This document shows positions 36,001 to 48,305 of a DNA stretch of 64,000 nt, in pieces. A model generated the notes under the pieces. It saw only the letters and a list, made by a program, of their open reading frames with translations. It ran no database searches and was not told where the DNA came from. The stretch comes from Hirsutella rhossiliensis (lineage: Eukaryota > Ascomycota > Sordariomycetes > Hypocreales > Ophiocordycipitaceae): contig NW_025408667.1 of assembly GCF_020360975.1 (NCBI RefSeq), positions 9,610,001 to 9,674,000 of the forward strand, in the 5' to 3' direction. A program made the position numbers and the translations under genes. Every line of letters starts with the position of its first letter. Positions within the stretch are counted from its first letter, which is position 1.

Positions 36001-36186
36001 TATAAGAGTCTTTGACTATTATGGGTGATGGGCTTAGGCCGCGGCCCAAGCCGTGTAGTCACGTGCGGAGGGCCGGATCCCGTAAGTATAGGGGCGGGCC
36101 AGCCGCGCATAGAAGAGCTCTGCATAGCTTGTTAATATCATCCTACGGACGGCACCTACGCGCACGCCTCTGCCTACTCCGTAACA
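36001..36186 (+). repeat. 3' LTR of element F
   Basis: 186 bases ending GTAACA, followed by target duplication CTTAG. It is preceded by a purine-rich GGGAGGGCATTG, a likely polypurine tract. Confidence 0.9.
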
Positions 36187-36191
36187 CTTAG

Positions 36192-36946
36192 TATTATTTA
36201 ACTTTACGATTAAGTATTATATAAGTAAATTAAACCTAGTAAACGCGTTATTAATAATACCTAGATATAAAGGTAAGAAGCCCTTATTTATAGAACTATT
36301 ACTAAAGCTATAAGTAAGGCTAGCTACGATTAATACTATATTTATATAAAGGGATAATAAGGCGTTTTTATAGGTAAAGAGATACTTAACCTTAAGTTAA
36401 TATAAGTATAGTAAAGTACCTTTATATAAGGAAAATATATAAGCTTATTTATAGCGAAACTATAATAATTTAGGCGTAAGACCTAAATAATTAGCTAATT
36501 AAGCTAAAAAGGGAGCTAGTTATAAATAGTTACTTTTAAGGAAGACTATTAAAGAAGCGGCCTACTATATAAAGGTTTATATAGTAGAAGTTCTAGAACT
36601 ACTACTAGAGTTATTAAAATATACTTAGTTAGTTAATATAGTACTTAGTAAGCTAAAAGAGACTAAAGACTTTTTAAAAGGGAAGGGTTTTTAATTAATA
36701 TACCTAAATAAACTACTATTATAAAAGGGTTATATTATAGTGCTTTTAAAGGTAGCTTTATAGTAAGAGCTAATATAGCTCTTTTATAATAATCCGTTAG
36801 TAAGATACTTTAGCTCTTAATATATTAGCGAACTATTAGTAAGGAACTTTTACTAAGATAGAATAATAAAAGATATAAATAAATATATTTAGTTATACCT
36901 AGTATATTAAGGTATAGTATTTAAGAGGCATCGCTATTATAGTACT
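36192..36946 (+). pseudogene. pol of element B, middle piece (RNase H end and integrase start)
   Basis: Continues element B beyond F and aligns with A at about 13,300-14,030 (reverse complement). The integrase zinc-binding region starts near 36,780. The piece stops at ATATA (36,947-36,951), the left target duplication of E. Fully RIP-saturated. Confidence 0.7.
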
Positions 36947-36951
36947 ATATA

Positions 36952-37018
36952 TCTTATAAAGAGAGATATAAGAAGTATATAAAAATATATAAAGGTAAAA
37001 TTAAAAGTAAGGGGTTAG
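36952..37018 (-). repeat. Left LTR of element E, first part
   Basis: The first 67 bases of the LTR (starting TCTTATAAAGAGAG, from TCTCGCGAAGAGAG in D). It is broken after GTTAG by C'. Confidence 0.8.
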
Positions 37019-37468
37019 TATAACGACTAGTATTATTCCTAAGGGATAAACCTATTAAGGGGTTTATATTAGTAGATATAATAAGGCGTGGTCTAAGTAA
37101 TAATAAGTATATTACGTTAGTAATAAGTTAGAGGTTATAAACTATAGACTATAACTAAGTAATTAGAATTAGAGATAGAATCGTAATAAAGATTTATATT
37201 AAAAGCTAAAGAGCTATCTATTTAAAAGAGTAAAAGTAGGTAGCTATATATACTTATAGAGACTATCCTTAGATTATAGTCCTAGCTATAATCCCTAATA
37301 TTAAATCGTATAGAGCGTAGTAATCCTATTAATCCTAGATTACTTAGATCTCTATAATCCCCTCGATCTTATATCTATTAAATAGTTATACTAACTATTT
37401 ATCCGTTAGACCGTATTATATACTTAACGCGGTCGACCGTTAGCGGCCTAGTAGCCGTAGTCGTAATA
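37019..37468 (-). repeat. Complete LTR of C'
   Basis: 450 bases. In element orientation it starts TATTACGACTACGG. The part after TTTAAATAGATAGCTC is shared with the C LTR and the middle is not. A purine tract of the element lies just inside at 37,469-37,490. Confidence 0.8.
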
Positions 37469-37908
37469 TAATATCTCCCCTCCTTTTAGTCTTATCTATA
37501 AGACCTACTATAGCTGCCTTAGCCGCTATATATAAATATACCCTTATCGCGTTATACGTAAGTATATTATTCCTTATTTCTTTATCTTTTTAGGATATAC
37601 TACTAATAGTATATCTAGTTATATACTAAAAAATCGTTCCTAAAAAGCCTCTAAGCGCGCTACTATTACTAAATATATCGACCTAAGCAGAGATCCTACT
37701 AATATACTATATACTTAATACTTTAAGGTAAAGAAGACGAATTATTAAATAGCAGAAAATTCTTCGCGCTATAATAATTATATTACTAGTAGTCGTCCTT
37801 ATTATAATAGTGTTTTAATAGCTTCTTCTTATAGGTGTCTTTTAATTCTTTCTATATATAGTAGCTAATATATTTCTTTTAGTAACTAAATTATTAATAG
37901 AGTAGCGT

Positions 37909-38288
37909 AGGCTATATTTTAAAGAGGAGGAAGCTAGGGAAGCCTTATTAGAGCTTTAAGTATAGCTTACGAACCTTTAGTTATAAATATCTATCGCCGT
38001 TAATTATTTAGCTTATATTTAGAAGATTCGGAATTATATAAAGGAAAAGAGTTCTAAGTTATTTCGTCGTAGTATCTAAAAAGTAGATACTAAGGATAGC
38101 GTTTTACCTATGCTCGATATATATAAGTATTAAGTAGTAAATAACTTATAATCGTTAGGCGTTCTTAATAAGGTAAATTAGTCCTTATTTAGTATTAGTA
38201 AGGAGTTTATAGATCTTAGCCCTTTAATCCCTCTTAAACCTTTTAGTAAAATTATCGAAGTAGAGAGCTATAGTAGGTTAAGTGCTTA
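37909..38288 (+). pseudogene. Antisense coding region of C'
   Basis: Counterpart of 24,361-24,717 in C, on the strand opposite the element's pol. The helical Glu/Arg/Leu-rich core (EEEAREALLELQVQL after reversing RIP at the Gln codons) and the C-terminal block VESYSRLSA match C, and the frame is kept with only TAA/TAG stops. The N-terminal start is uncertain. Confidence 0.65.
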
Positions 38289-39005
38289 AGTAGTTCCTAG
38301 GTATTCTCTTCTAGTCTATATTCTTTCTATTTAATAAGGTATTCTTATTACTAACTTTATTTTCTTATATTTAGTATTTATTCGGCTTTATATTCCTAAT
38401 TATTATTAACTTTAGTTTTATCTTATAGTACTAGTTTTAATAACGAGATATAAAATATTAAGTATATCTATATTATCGTTAGTAGCGAAAGTTTATAGTT
38501 AACTTTTAAAATAGTTTTCTTAACCTTAAACGGTCTAAGTTTCTTAAAATCTAATTTATTACTTAGTTATTTTATTTTAATATTTCGTTATATAAGGTAG
38601 ACTATATCTCCTTCTTAAAAGATTAGTCCCTATAATCTTTTCTAATTATAGTAAGTAGATATTTATTCTCTAATAAATTAAAGTTCTTATTATATTTCTT
38701 TATATAATTTTATAGCTAATCTACTTATAGTATCGCTCGTTCCGCTTATAGTCTTTATTAAGTAACCTTAAATACTTCTAGGTTATATCTATAATTAGCG
38801 TATACTAGTAAGAGCTTAGTTATTTCTATAACTAAGCTATTATAAGCTAGTTATACTATTAGTAGCTATTTAACTTAATCGTTTTATTTATAGCTAATAT
38901 AGTATTATAAATATTATTTAAGCGTTTAGTTAAGTCGTTCTATTTATCTATCTATTTATAGGTAATAAGCTATACTAAGCTTATATTTCGTCCCTTATTA
39001 TACTA
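38289..39005 (-). pseudogene. Integrase end and chromodomain of C' pol
   Basis: Reverse complement of the C region at about 23,640-24,360. It covers the chromodomain (about 38,290-38,420) and the C-terminal half of integrase. It is cut off at about 39,005, where LTR sequence begins over a TATA microhomology. Confidence 0.7.
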
Positions 39006-39248
39006 TATAGAGCGTAGTAATCCTATTAATCTTAGATTACTTAGATCTCTATAATCCCTTTAATCCTATATCTATTAGATAGTCGTACTAACTATTTATT
39101 TATTAGACTATATTATATACTTAACGCGGTCGACCGTTAGCGGCTTAGTAGCTATAGTTATAATACGTATAATAACTAGTATTATTCCTAAGGGATAAAC
39201 CTATCGAGGGGTTTATATTAGTAGATATAATAGGGCGTGGTCGTAATA
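39006..39248 (-). repeat. Two adjoining LTR fragments of C'
   Basis: 39,006-39,165 matches the LTR from its middle to its terminus. After the two bases CG, 39,168-39,248 starts again at the opposite LTR terminus, runs about 75 bases and then jumps, over a shared GTC, to the last six LTR bases. Confidence 0.75.
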
Positions 39249-39253
39249 GTTAG

Positions 39254-39671
39254 ATAGGTAGGGCAGAGAGATTTAATTCTTATAAGAGTAGTAATAAAGG
39301 TAGGGGAGTAATTACTATATTGCCTTAATTATCCTTCTTTCCTCTATTTAATGCCCCTCTTTATACCTATTTAGTATATTAATTAATAAAGAAGATCTTA
39401 CTTAAAGAAGCTACTAATATCCTTTTAACTACTAAGCTTTTTACTAGGTTTTCCCCTCCTTTCTAGCCGTTACTAGTATATCCGTCTTATCTCTCGCTAC
39501 CTTTATAAGAAGCTATTGCTACTTCTACTTCCCTTTATACCCCTACCCTCCTTTTTATACCTCTTTTTAGCTCCTTCTTCCTTCTTCTATACCAGGTGTT
39601 TTTAGCTTCCTTAGTCCCTCTTACTAAGGGATATCTCCGAGAACTATAAAATTAAGCTACGCTTCGCGATA
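39254..39671 (-). repeat. Left LTR of element E, second part
   Basis: Continuation of the E LTR after C', ending CGCTTCGCGATA and followed by TACCCCCTTA, the RIP-changed polypurine tract region of D (CACCCCCTTAGC). Confidence 0.85.
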
Positions 39672-42600
39672 TACCCCCTTAGCTATAGCCTACCCTTTAA
39701 GGGCATAGCTAATATAGCTTAGGGCTAGTAAGTATATAGAGGAGGTTCTTAGCTCTATACTTCTCCCTTTACTTAAGGAAAGCAAGGGCCCTTTTAGGTC
39801 CCTAAGCTCTTTTAGACCTACTTAAGGAAAAGGGGCCTAAAAAGGGGAAAGTCCTATAAGAAAGGGGGGCCTTCTTAGAAGGGAAAAACCTAATTAAATA
39901 AGGGGCCCTTTAAAGGGAAAAACTTCTTCCTTTTCTTTAGCTATAGACGTTACCTTCTCGTATATACTATTAGCTCCTCTCGTAGACTCTTAAGGCGGGC
40001 CTCTAAGGATAGCTTTTCTTAAACGTCTTCTAGCCTAATTTACTATAAAAAGATAGCTAGCTTCTACTTTAGTAAGGGCTTTATAAGACCGTCGGCTTTT
40101 ATTAATACTATTAGAACCTAATAGACGGAAATAAGTCCCCTTTAGACCTCTTAGCGTAACTAATACTAATAGATATCGATATACTATAGCTAGGTCGATA
40201 ACTTACTATTTTCTATAAGAATTCGTATAGTCTATATATTATTGTATTTTATAGCTAATAGGGTCGGAATTTATAGTCGTAATAATATTAATAGCTAGCT
40301 AAGGAAAATCGCTTCTTTTAACGCTTTTAAAAGAGCTAGTAGCTCTACCTCTATACTAAAAGTCGTAATAATAGCTTGCTTTAAAGCTCTCTAAGCAATA
40401 GTTCCTTTAAAAAGGGATACAATATACCCTTATAAGCTCTTTCTATCTAAGGAATTATCTATAAAGGACGAATCGCTTAAATAAAGGAAGATTTCGGTAG
40501 CTTATTTCCTTCCCTACCCTCCTAAGCGCAAACTATATAATCTTATTAAATAGACATAAAGGATAGCTCTATCTACTATTTCTTAATACCTAGGGCTAGG
40601 ACTTTAGTTATACTTAGCTAGCTAGGAGACTATAAAAGAGATATCCGGTTTAGTAGAAATAGCTAAAAAAAAGTAAGGAGCCTACCTTCTATTAATATTA
40701 GTGTTTCTCTTACTCCCTAGCTTAAAAGGACGGATTAAGTAAAAGCTCTTTATTTAATATAGGTATAAAGGGAAGCTTCTTATCGAGGGAATTAGGGAGG
40801 AATTTATAAGCGACCTTATCGATATAGGCATCCTAGGTAAGCTAGATAGTCTATTAGGACCTATTCCTAAGGATTCGTATCCCTAGGAACTACTTTAGCT
40901 CCCTTAGCCTAGTTATCTTATACCTTTATTATAGGCCTCGTATAGCCTCCTTAGTAGTAGCTTCTTCCTCTTTTAAGTAAGCTTAGATAATATCGTCGAC
41001 GTAGAAGAAGACTATAATTTTACCCTTTTATTTTATATACGGTTCCTAAGGGACTTTCTTAAAGCCTAGGGCCTTAAGGGAACCTATTAAATACTATTAC
41101 TAAAGAAGAGGTAATCTTTATAGTCTATATAGAGCTTTCCTAAGCTGTAGAACCTTTCCTAGCTATTAGAAGCTTAGTAGAAGGCGTATATAGATAACTT
41201 CTTCTTCCTTAAGTAGGTAGTTAATAAAGGCGTTAACTATATCTATCTATTTAAGCTCGAGGTTAAATTTTACTACTATAGCTATAAGGGTCTAAAAAGA
41301 TATCCCTACTAAGGTGGTTGCCCTAGTAGGTAGATCCCCTTTTTCCTATTAATTCCTATAGATAACTAGCTAGGCTTTATATTTTTAAAGGAAGCTATAT
41401 TTATTAGTCTTATAGATAAAGACCTATTTATAGCTAAGGACCTATTTTCCTCTTACTTTTTCCTTAAGGACCTCTTTAAAAGACCCTATCTCTTTATATA
41501 AGGCTAGGTAGTCTTTCTAGGCCTTAAAAAACTAGTCTCTAAAAGGGTGTTTTTCTAGCTGCTTTTAGTTTACTAGTAGGTCTAGGAGGTCTCTTTTATA
41601 TACCTTCCTTACTAATAGTAGCTTAAAAGGCTAGCCTACTATAAACGCTTTATAGGAACCGTTTTCTATTAGCGTTAGGTAGAAGTTAGAAAAACGATTA
41701 AAATAAGGGAGAAATTAGTCTTCTTTTATATCGGGCCCTATACCTTCCTTTGCTTTTCGAAGTAGGGATAAAAAGGCAGCTAGGTAATCCTTCGAGAGAG
41801 TTACCTTTCCTACCCCCTTAGGAGTTAAGACGGGAAGACTAACTAAGAAAGCTACTTTTAGATCTTTTTCTTATTTTATAAGAGGAGGCGTAGGAAGGTA
41901 GGCGTATTCTAGCTCTACTACTTTCCTATAGTCTCCTTCTTCGTCTAGATTATCTAATCTAGTAGCTTCCTCTTCTCCTTCGAAGTTAGCGTTATCCTTA
42001 ACTACTTTGACGTTAGTTTCTTCTTCCGTTTCCTTATTTAGGACCTCTTCTTAAGACTATTAAGAAGGGGGAATTTAGATCTTCTAAATTAGCTAACGTT
42101 ATAAGAGTAAGAGGGGCTATTAATCCCTCTTTCCGTCGAAGAAGCTAGATTTATCGAAAATTATATCCCTAGTTAAAATAACCTTCTATAGAAAAGGAAT
42201 CTAGATCTAAAAGATATTTATAGATTTATAACTAATAAGGTAACTAATAAAGGCTCTAGGATTAAACTTTCTTTTCTTCTTCCTTTTTAGCTATATATCG
42301 GTAGTTATAGCGTATACCTTATAGCTATAGGTATAAAGGTAGGCTAGCAAGGCCCTCTTCTTTATAAAGAGCTTAAGGGGCGATTTCTAGTCTATTCCTT
42401 AGGTAGTCCCTCTAGGGGTCCGGTTTTATAAGTAATAAGCGGTCTTAACGACTTTACTTTAAAGGCCGTATAGAAGCTTTATAGTAAGTCTTATTATATA
42501 AGCCCTTTCTATTATAGCACCCCTTAATCTTTCTGCCTCTCTATTCTAGGCCTAGGTATTTAGTGCTAACGGGAGGGGTAAAATACCCCTTTTTTAAAGC

Positions 42601-42841
42601 TAATTTAAGATATCCTTTATAAATAGCTCTCTATTAGACCGTATCTTCTTTACCTCGTAGCTAAAGTAGGATTTTATCTAGTTAATAAAGTCTTAGAAGG
42701 TAGACTAGTTATACTTACTTAAGTAGGTCTATAAGAAATAAGGGAAAACTATCCTTAAAAAGGCGTCTATAAAAAACATTACCTTAATAAAGCTTTCCTA
42801 ATCCTTAGAGACGTTAGTTTAGTCGACCTAAATTTCCTTAT
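39672..42841 (-). pseudogene. pol of element E (RNase H, reverse transcriptase, part of integrase)
   Basis: Aligns with 50,982-54,195 of D. The order on the minus strand is integrase (cut at 42,841), reverse transcriptase and RNase H. The reverse transcriptase box is still YVDD (40,992-41,003, encoded GTC GAC GAT), although the rest of the frame is full of TAA/TAG. The sequence leaves homology with D at 42,841, where G begins. Confidence 0.75.
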
Positions 42842-43397
42842 TCTAAAGGTATATAAGCAAAAGCGGAATTTTAGGAAATTAAGGAATCATATAAGACTAT
42901 ATGATAGAGGGGAAGAATAAGTATAAGGTAGGATTTTCAACGGAATTTATTGGTAGTGTATTAGTGTGTGGAAGAGGTGTTAAAGTTAATAATTCTCTAT
43001 CTATCTACTAGCGGATATACTGTCTTATATAGACAATTATAGCTGAACGGAAGAACCTTTCGGGACCAGATTTAGGCTGCCGTATAGCCCTAAGACTAGG
43101 GAATTCCGTGATATCTCGAGTGAATCTAGAAGTGTCTTGGTTCCACTGATATTCGTGTTTAGAGGAGGTTGGTCGTGCCGGTGTTCTTAAGAGGTCTTAG
43201 CTAGCATTCTAAGCTAGCTCTATTCCTTCGATTCCCGATTGTACGATAACCGGGAACCCGTTTAATGCATAATAACATGCAAAATAGCGAGCTATTCTTG
43301 CTCTATAGGATGAGATTTTGTCTATAATTAATATACTACGTATTAGCTTATATAATCGGGAGAGTATATTATAGCTGTTTTATTTATAGTAGGAACA
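42842..43397 (-). repeat. 3' LTR of element G
   Basis: About 556 bases. In element orientation it starts TGTTCCTAC next to a purine tract (TTAAGGGAGG) and ends TTTAGA. CA and TG are frequent here (for example GTGTATTAGTGTGTGG), unlike the surroundings. Confidence 0.75.
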
Positions 43398-43779
43398 CTG
43401 TTCCTTATAGCCTCCCTTAAAAAGTAGATTTATATACTCTTTACTAATTTATTTATAGTAGTATATATATAGGGTAAAAACCTAATATAGGAAAACCATT
43501 CTTATACCTTAATAGGATATATAAAAACCTATTCTTTCTTAGGAAAAAATTCTTAGGTATATACTAATAGAAAAACCTATAGTAGGAAAAATCTATAGTT
43601 ATAATAATTATTTATAGGATAACCTTATATAAGGTAAAACCTATTATTACTAGGAAAATCTTAATAGATAAAAACCTAGTAAATATTTCTCTAGGAAACC
43701 TAAAAGGAAAAACCTAGTAGGGGAAAGATATAGAAAGCATAAGAAATATCTAAAAACCCCTTTTAATTACTTAGGAACT

Positions 43780-46700
43780 TATATTAAGGATAGACCGTCT
43801 CTAAATTTATAGAGTAATCTAGGTCTTAATTCCTTTATAAAAATATTAGCTATATTATCTTTTAATTTAATATAAAAAACTCTAATTTCCCCTTCTCTTA
43901 TACTAGTTCTAGTATAGTAATAGGCTAATCTTATATACTTAGACCTTTTATAAAATTCCGGATTTTCTACTAATTTAATAGCAGTAGTATTATCCGTTAA
44001 AATAGAGGTATAGTATTAGGAATCTTAATAGATAGATCCTTAGTAATATTTTTAAAAGCATATTTAAATAAATAGCTTCTTTATTTACCTCCCTAAGGCT
44101 AATATACTCTACTTCGTAGGTAGAAAGGGCAACGGCTTTCTACTTAGAGCAAGCCTAGCTTATTATATTATTATATATATAAAAACAGTAACCGGAAAAG
44201 GATTTTACGTCCGTTAAATCCGACGCCTAGCTAGAGGGGGTAAAACCCTTTATATATAGATAGGTAAAAGGGATATTGCAATTATATTTAATCTTTAGCC
44301 TAGGGAATTTATTTAAATATTTCTAAATTATATTTAAAGCCTTAAAATACGTCTAGTCGGGCTTAGCCGCGAATCTAGCGTAGGAAATTATAGAATATAA
44401 GATATCTAGCCTAGTAAATAAGGCTAAGTATAATAAAGATCCTATTTCTTTCTAAAATTATAATATATCTTCCTTAGAAGGTAATTCCTTTGCTTTTATA
44501 AGCTTAAAGTCTACTATATGGGTAAATTCGAAGTTCCTAAACCTTCTTTATTAAATTCCTTTAATTTATTTAAGGTATAATTTTCTTAGGATATATATAG
44601 CTCTTTATTTTCTCGGTTTATTATAATATTTAGACCTAAGAAGTCTTTTATATCTCCTAAGATAGTAAAATCTAGGAATTTAGATAATTCTTTAAATAAT
44701 CTTTCTTCTATTATAGATTTAGAGGGCCCTACTATAAGAAAGTCGTCGACGTAAATTACTAAGGCTATACTATAGTCCTTATTTATAAATACTCCTTTAT
44801 CTATTAAAAGAGGAAGAAATCCGAGATTATTTAGTATAATTTTTAAATAATTATACTAGAGCTTAGGACTTTATTTTAGGCTATATAATGCTTTCTTTAG
44901 CTTTGCTTTAATTTAACCGGTTTTATATAGGTCTAGGAATTTAGTTAATTTAATTCCTTTAGCTCTATAAGCTAATCTATATTTTAAATAATATTCTTTA
45001 AGAGCGTATTCTTCGTAGCCTATAAGAGGGAGGTAGGAAAATTCCTAAGTTTTATATTTAATTAGCTAGATAATTTCCTTAATTATAGTATCTTTCTAAA
45101 ATGCTATTCCAGGGCTATTTATTGCCTATTTATAGGTCTTTAGAATTTTTAGATCCTAATTTTCTATACTAGCTAGAATTAACTCTATAAAATCGCAGTT
45201 TAGAAATAAATTAACGTTAGGGTATTCGATATAGTTAGAATCGAACCCTTCCGGCTTCTTAGGTAATTCTACTACTATTTTACTAGTAGTAGGAATAGGA
45301 TCGTTATTTAGAGACTCTTCTTTTATAGAGGGTAAGGGACTTTTATCTCTAGTTTCTCTAATAGCTTCCTCTATAGGGATATAGCTTTCTAGCTTATCTT
45401 TATTCGGAATAGAATTAAAATCAAAGGTATTATTACTACTAGAGATTTCTAGATTTTTTATAAATTTATTTTCTAGTATAGTAATATCTCTAAAGATAGT
45501 AATTTTTCTCTTAGAAAAATCCTAGATTTTATATGCATTTTCTAAATAGCCTACTATTATTCCCTTAAAAGCTCCATTATCTAGCTTATCTTTAAGGTCT
45601 TTATTCTTATAATATATAAGGCTTCCGAAGGTCTTAATTTTATTTAAGGTCTTAAAGGGTAGTATTATATTATCCCTCTTTTCTATAGGACTTTTAAATC
45701 CTATCGCAGAATGCGGTGATCTATTATATAAATAGGTAGCTGTTAAAACAGCTTCTCCCTATAGATATTTAGGAAGCCTAGCAGTAAATAAAAGAGCTCG
45801 TACTTTTTCTAATATAGTACGATTTATTCTTTCTATTCTACCGTTAGATTCCGGCGTCCTAGGAGGACTAGAATTAAAGGTAATTCCTTCTTTTTCGTAA
45901 TAGAGTTTTATTTTATATATAAATTCTTTAGTATTATTAGAAAATGCTTCTTTAATCCTAGTATTTTTAGGGTTATTTTCTACCCTATTTTTAAATTCTA
46001 GGAACCTATCTAGAGCTTCTCCCTTTTTTCGAAGAAGGTATATTTCTAGATATCGGGTTCCTACGTCTAGGAAAGAAATATAATAGTAATATTTATTATA
46101 AGTAGGCACTTTAATTAGCCCCTAAATATCTAATACTATTTTTTCTAAATAAGAATAAGACTTATACGAAGGTTATTTATTAACCTTATTCGTTGCTTTA
46201 GCTCTAATATATATTTCGCATTGCCTTATTTTATTTTCCTCTTTTAGAGGCATTTTTATATCCTTATTATATCTTTTTAATATTTCTAAAATAGCCCTAC
46301 TATTTATATGCCCTAAGCGTAAGTGCTAAGTATAAAAATCTATATCCTTTGCTTTTAAAAACGTAATAAGGATTGATTAGCTTTCTAATAAAGGTTCTAT
46401 AGGAATATAATATAATTTATTTCTAAGAAATCCTTTAATAAGGACCTTAGCTTTATTATCTAATAAAAGGACTTTATTTCCTCCTATTAAGGCATAGGTA
46501 TTATTAAAATAAGATTAGGATAGTATATTTACCCCTAATTCGGGTATATAAAAGCAGTCTCGAAGGATATACCTTTTTCTACTATACGGGAACTTAAATA
46601 CTAAGTCCCCCTTTCCTTTTACTAATATAAAGGAAGCTTTTCCCTAGTAAACTTTAGACTTAATTTCTTTATAGTTAATAAGGAAATTCTTATTAGATAC

Positions 46701-46950
46701 TATATACCTAGTAGCTCCGGTATTATATATAAAATCAAAGATCCTTTTATTCTTATAACTAGGAAATCCTCCTTCTCTTGCCTTTAAGACTAATTCCTTT
46801 ATTCTAGGAATCGAGGCTTTTAAAGGTCCTAAAAGAGAGTCTTTATTAGCTTTTACTATAGGGGTATTTATAGAGGTTAAAATTACCTCTAAATCCTTAG
46901 ACGTTTATATAGGGGTTAGAGCCCTAGAAAGGTCTATAAGGTTAATATCT
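43780..46950 (-). pseudogene. pol of element G (Ty1/copia)
   Basis: On the minus strand: integrase with a long open stretch (45,759-46,109) that includes the catalytic-core block FLDVGTRYLEIYLL and the ESNGRIERINRTILEKVR block around the last catalytic Glu. Then comes reverse transcriptase (about 44,550-45,250) with YVDDFLIVG, the YVDD at 44,742-44,753, and RNase H (about 43,850-44,350) with the KAVALSTYEVEYI block. The frame is readable for long distances. Stops are Gln- or Trp-derived, so the mutation load is lower than in E. Confidence 0.8.
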
Positions 46951-47099
46951 AGGTCTATATTTTCTTGCGAAGCTATATTTAAGACCTTATTACTATCTTC
47001 CGAATCGGACTCTAGCTCGGTAATTCGAGCCTTCCTTCTTTTATTAGTAGTAGAAATGCTACTAAAAGGGGATTTCTTCCTAGAGGAAGAAGAAGAAGA

Positions 47100-47860
47100 A
47101 GATTTTCTTCTTAGAAATTCGAGTCCTATCGTCCCTTTTTCCTTTATTTAATACCTAATAAGCGGGAGCCTTATTCGGGTATAATTTATAGCAATTTACT
47201 ATAAAATGCCCTGGTTTTTTGCATTCCTTATAATAAGGAGTATCCATAGAATTTCTATAGGATTTCCAAGGCTTCCTTTATATTAGGAAGGCTTTCTCCG
47301 AAGATTTATCTATATCCTTTATTCTTCTAGCTTCGTCTAAAAGACTAGCTATTAGGGATTTAAGGGTAAACGCCGCAGAATCATGCCTAAGGCTCTGCGT
47401 AATATTTATAATATAGCTTCTAAATTCCTTATTAAGGCAATTAAGAATCCATGCTATAAGGATAACTTCTAGAATTTCTATATTATAGGATTTTAAATCC
47501 TCGTAGATTTCTTTTACCTTATAAAGGTATTTCTCTAAATTAGAGCCCGAGGGACTAAGATTAAAGAGCTGCTTTATAAGCAAATAATTCGACGAGAAAT
47601 TCGACGGATTATATAGCTTTATAAGCTTATCCTAAGCAGCTTTAGCATTTATTAAATGCTTAATTTATATTAAAGGGCTATCTTCGACTTAAAGAAAAAT
47701 CTAGGATAAAGCTTCTATAGTCTTTATATAATTTTCTTGCTCTAAGGTAGTAATAAGCTTTTCCTTAGTAAGGATAGCTCTTATCCTCGTAGTCTAAAGA
47801 GTATAATTTAAATTTCCCTTAAGTCTAGAGAATTTATATTCTTTCTATCTACCTATTTTA
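47100..47860 (-). pseudogene. gag of element G
   Basis: An open stretch at 47,278-47,583 carries a typical copia gag helical region (LNCLNKEFRSYI and neighbours). The zinc knuckle lies at about 47,160-47,235 as KECKKPGHFIVNC. The first Cys of the motif appears as Tyr, as expected from TGT to TAT. A few TAA/TAG break the frame upstream. Confidence 0.75.
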
Positions 47861-48030
47861 TATAAATTCGGTATTATTTCGTTCGTAGGGATCGAGAAGT
47901 CTAGGCGGGAGTTTAAGAGCGTAGGAAGGTAGAAAAGTCGTTAGGGGATTTTCGAAAATTTTAATCGGGTATTTCGACGAGGAATTTCAAAGGTATAAGT
48001 AGTTAATTTCCCGGCTTAAAAGGAGCAAGC

Positions 48031-48043
48031 CGGGCTTATAACC
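48031..48043 (-). other. Primer-binding site of element G, half-tRNA type
   Basis: On the minus strand this reads GGTTATAAGCCCG directly inside the 5' LTR. Reversing one RIP change gives GGTTATGAGCCCG, complementary to the anticodon arm (CTCATAA with its stem) of initiator Met tRNA rather than to a tRNA 3' end. Internal tRNA priming of this kind is established for hemivirus-type copia elements. Confidence 0.6.
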
Positions 48044-48305
48044 TCTAAAGGTATATAAGCAAAAGCGGAATTTTAGGAAATCAAGGAATCACGTAAGACT
48101 ACGTAATAGAGGGGAAGAATAAGTATAAGGTAGGATTTTCAACGGAATTTATTGGTAGTGTATTAGTGTGTGGAAGAGGTATTAAAGTTAATAATTCTCT
48201 ATCTATCTACTAGCGGACATACTATCTTATATAGACAATTGTAGCTGAACGGAAGAACCTTTCGGGACTAGATTTAGGCTGCCGTATAGCCCTAAGACTA
48301 GGGAA
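48044..48305 (-). repeat. 5' LTR of element G, truncated
   Basis: 262 bases matching 42,842-43,103 closely. The promoter-side 290 or so bases are missing and E sequence follows at once. Confidence 0.8.

Larger units (their letters stand above)
29489..36186 (+). mobile_element. Element F: GC-rich chromodomain Ty3/gypsy retrotransposon
   Basis: 6,698-base element inserted in B, with 186-base LTRs and an exact target duplication CTTAG (29,484-29,488 and 36,187-36,191). It stands out as a GC-rich island in an AT-rich background. It still has CA/TG but already carries many TAA/TAG at Gln and Trp positions, so RIP has acted lightly. It encodes gag with a zinc knuckle, protease, reverse transcriptase, RNase H, integrase and chromodomain on the plus strand, and an antisense zinc-motif protein before the 3' LTR. 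Confidence 0.92.
37019..39248 (-). mobile_element. Element C': deleted Ty3/gypsy relative of C
   Basis: Inserted in the left LTR of E with exact target duplication GTTAG (37,014-37,018 and 39,249-39,253). It has one whole 450-base LTR (37,019-37,468), an internal part equivalent to the integrase end, chromodomain and antisense frame of C (37,469-39,005), then an LTR fragment (39,006-39,165), the bases CG and a second internally deleted LTR (39,168-39,248). LTR ends resemble those of C, but the LTR middle differs, so it is a sister subfamily. Reverse transcriptase is missing. Confidence 0.8.
42842..48305 (-). mobile_element. Element G: second Ty1/copia family, 5' truncated
   Basis: The 3' LTR (42,842-43,397) and a truncated 5' LTR (48,044-48,305) flank gag-pol on the minus strand. 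The flanks in E correspond to D positions about 54,195 and 55,589. So about 1.4 kb of E and about 290 bases of the G LTR are missing on the right, and the join shares AAT. No target duplication remains. RIP in the coding part is moderate, and the LTRs keep many CA/TG. Confidence 0.85.
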
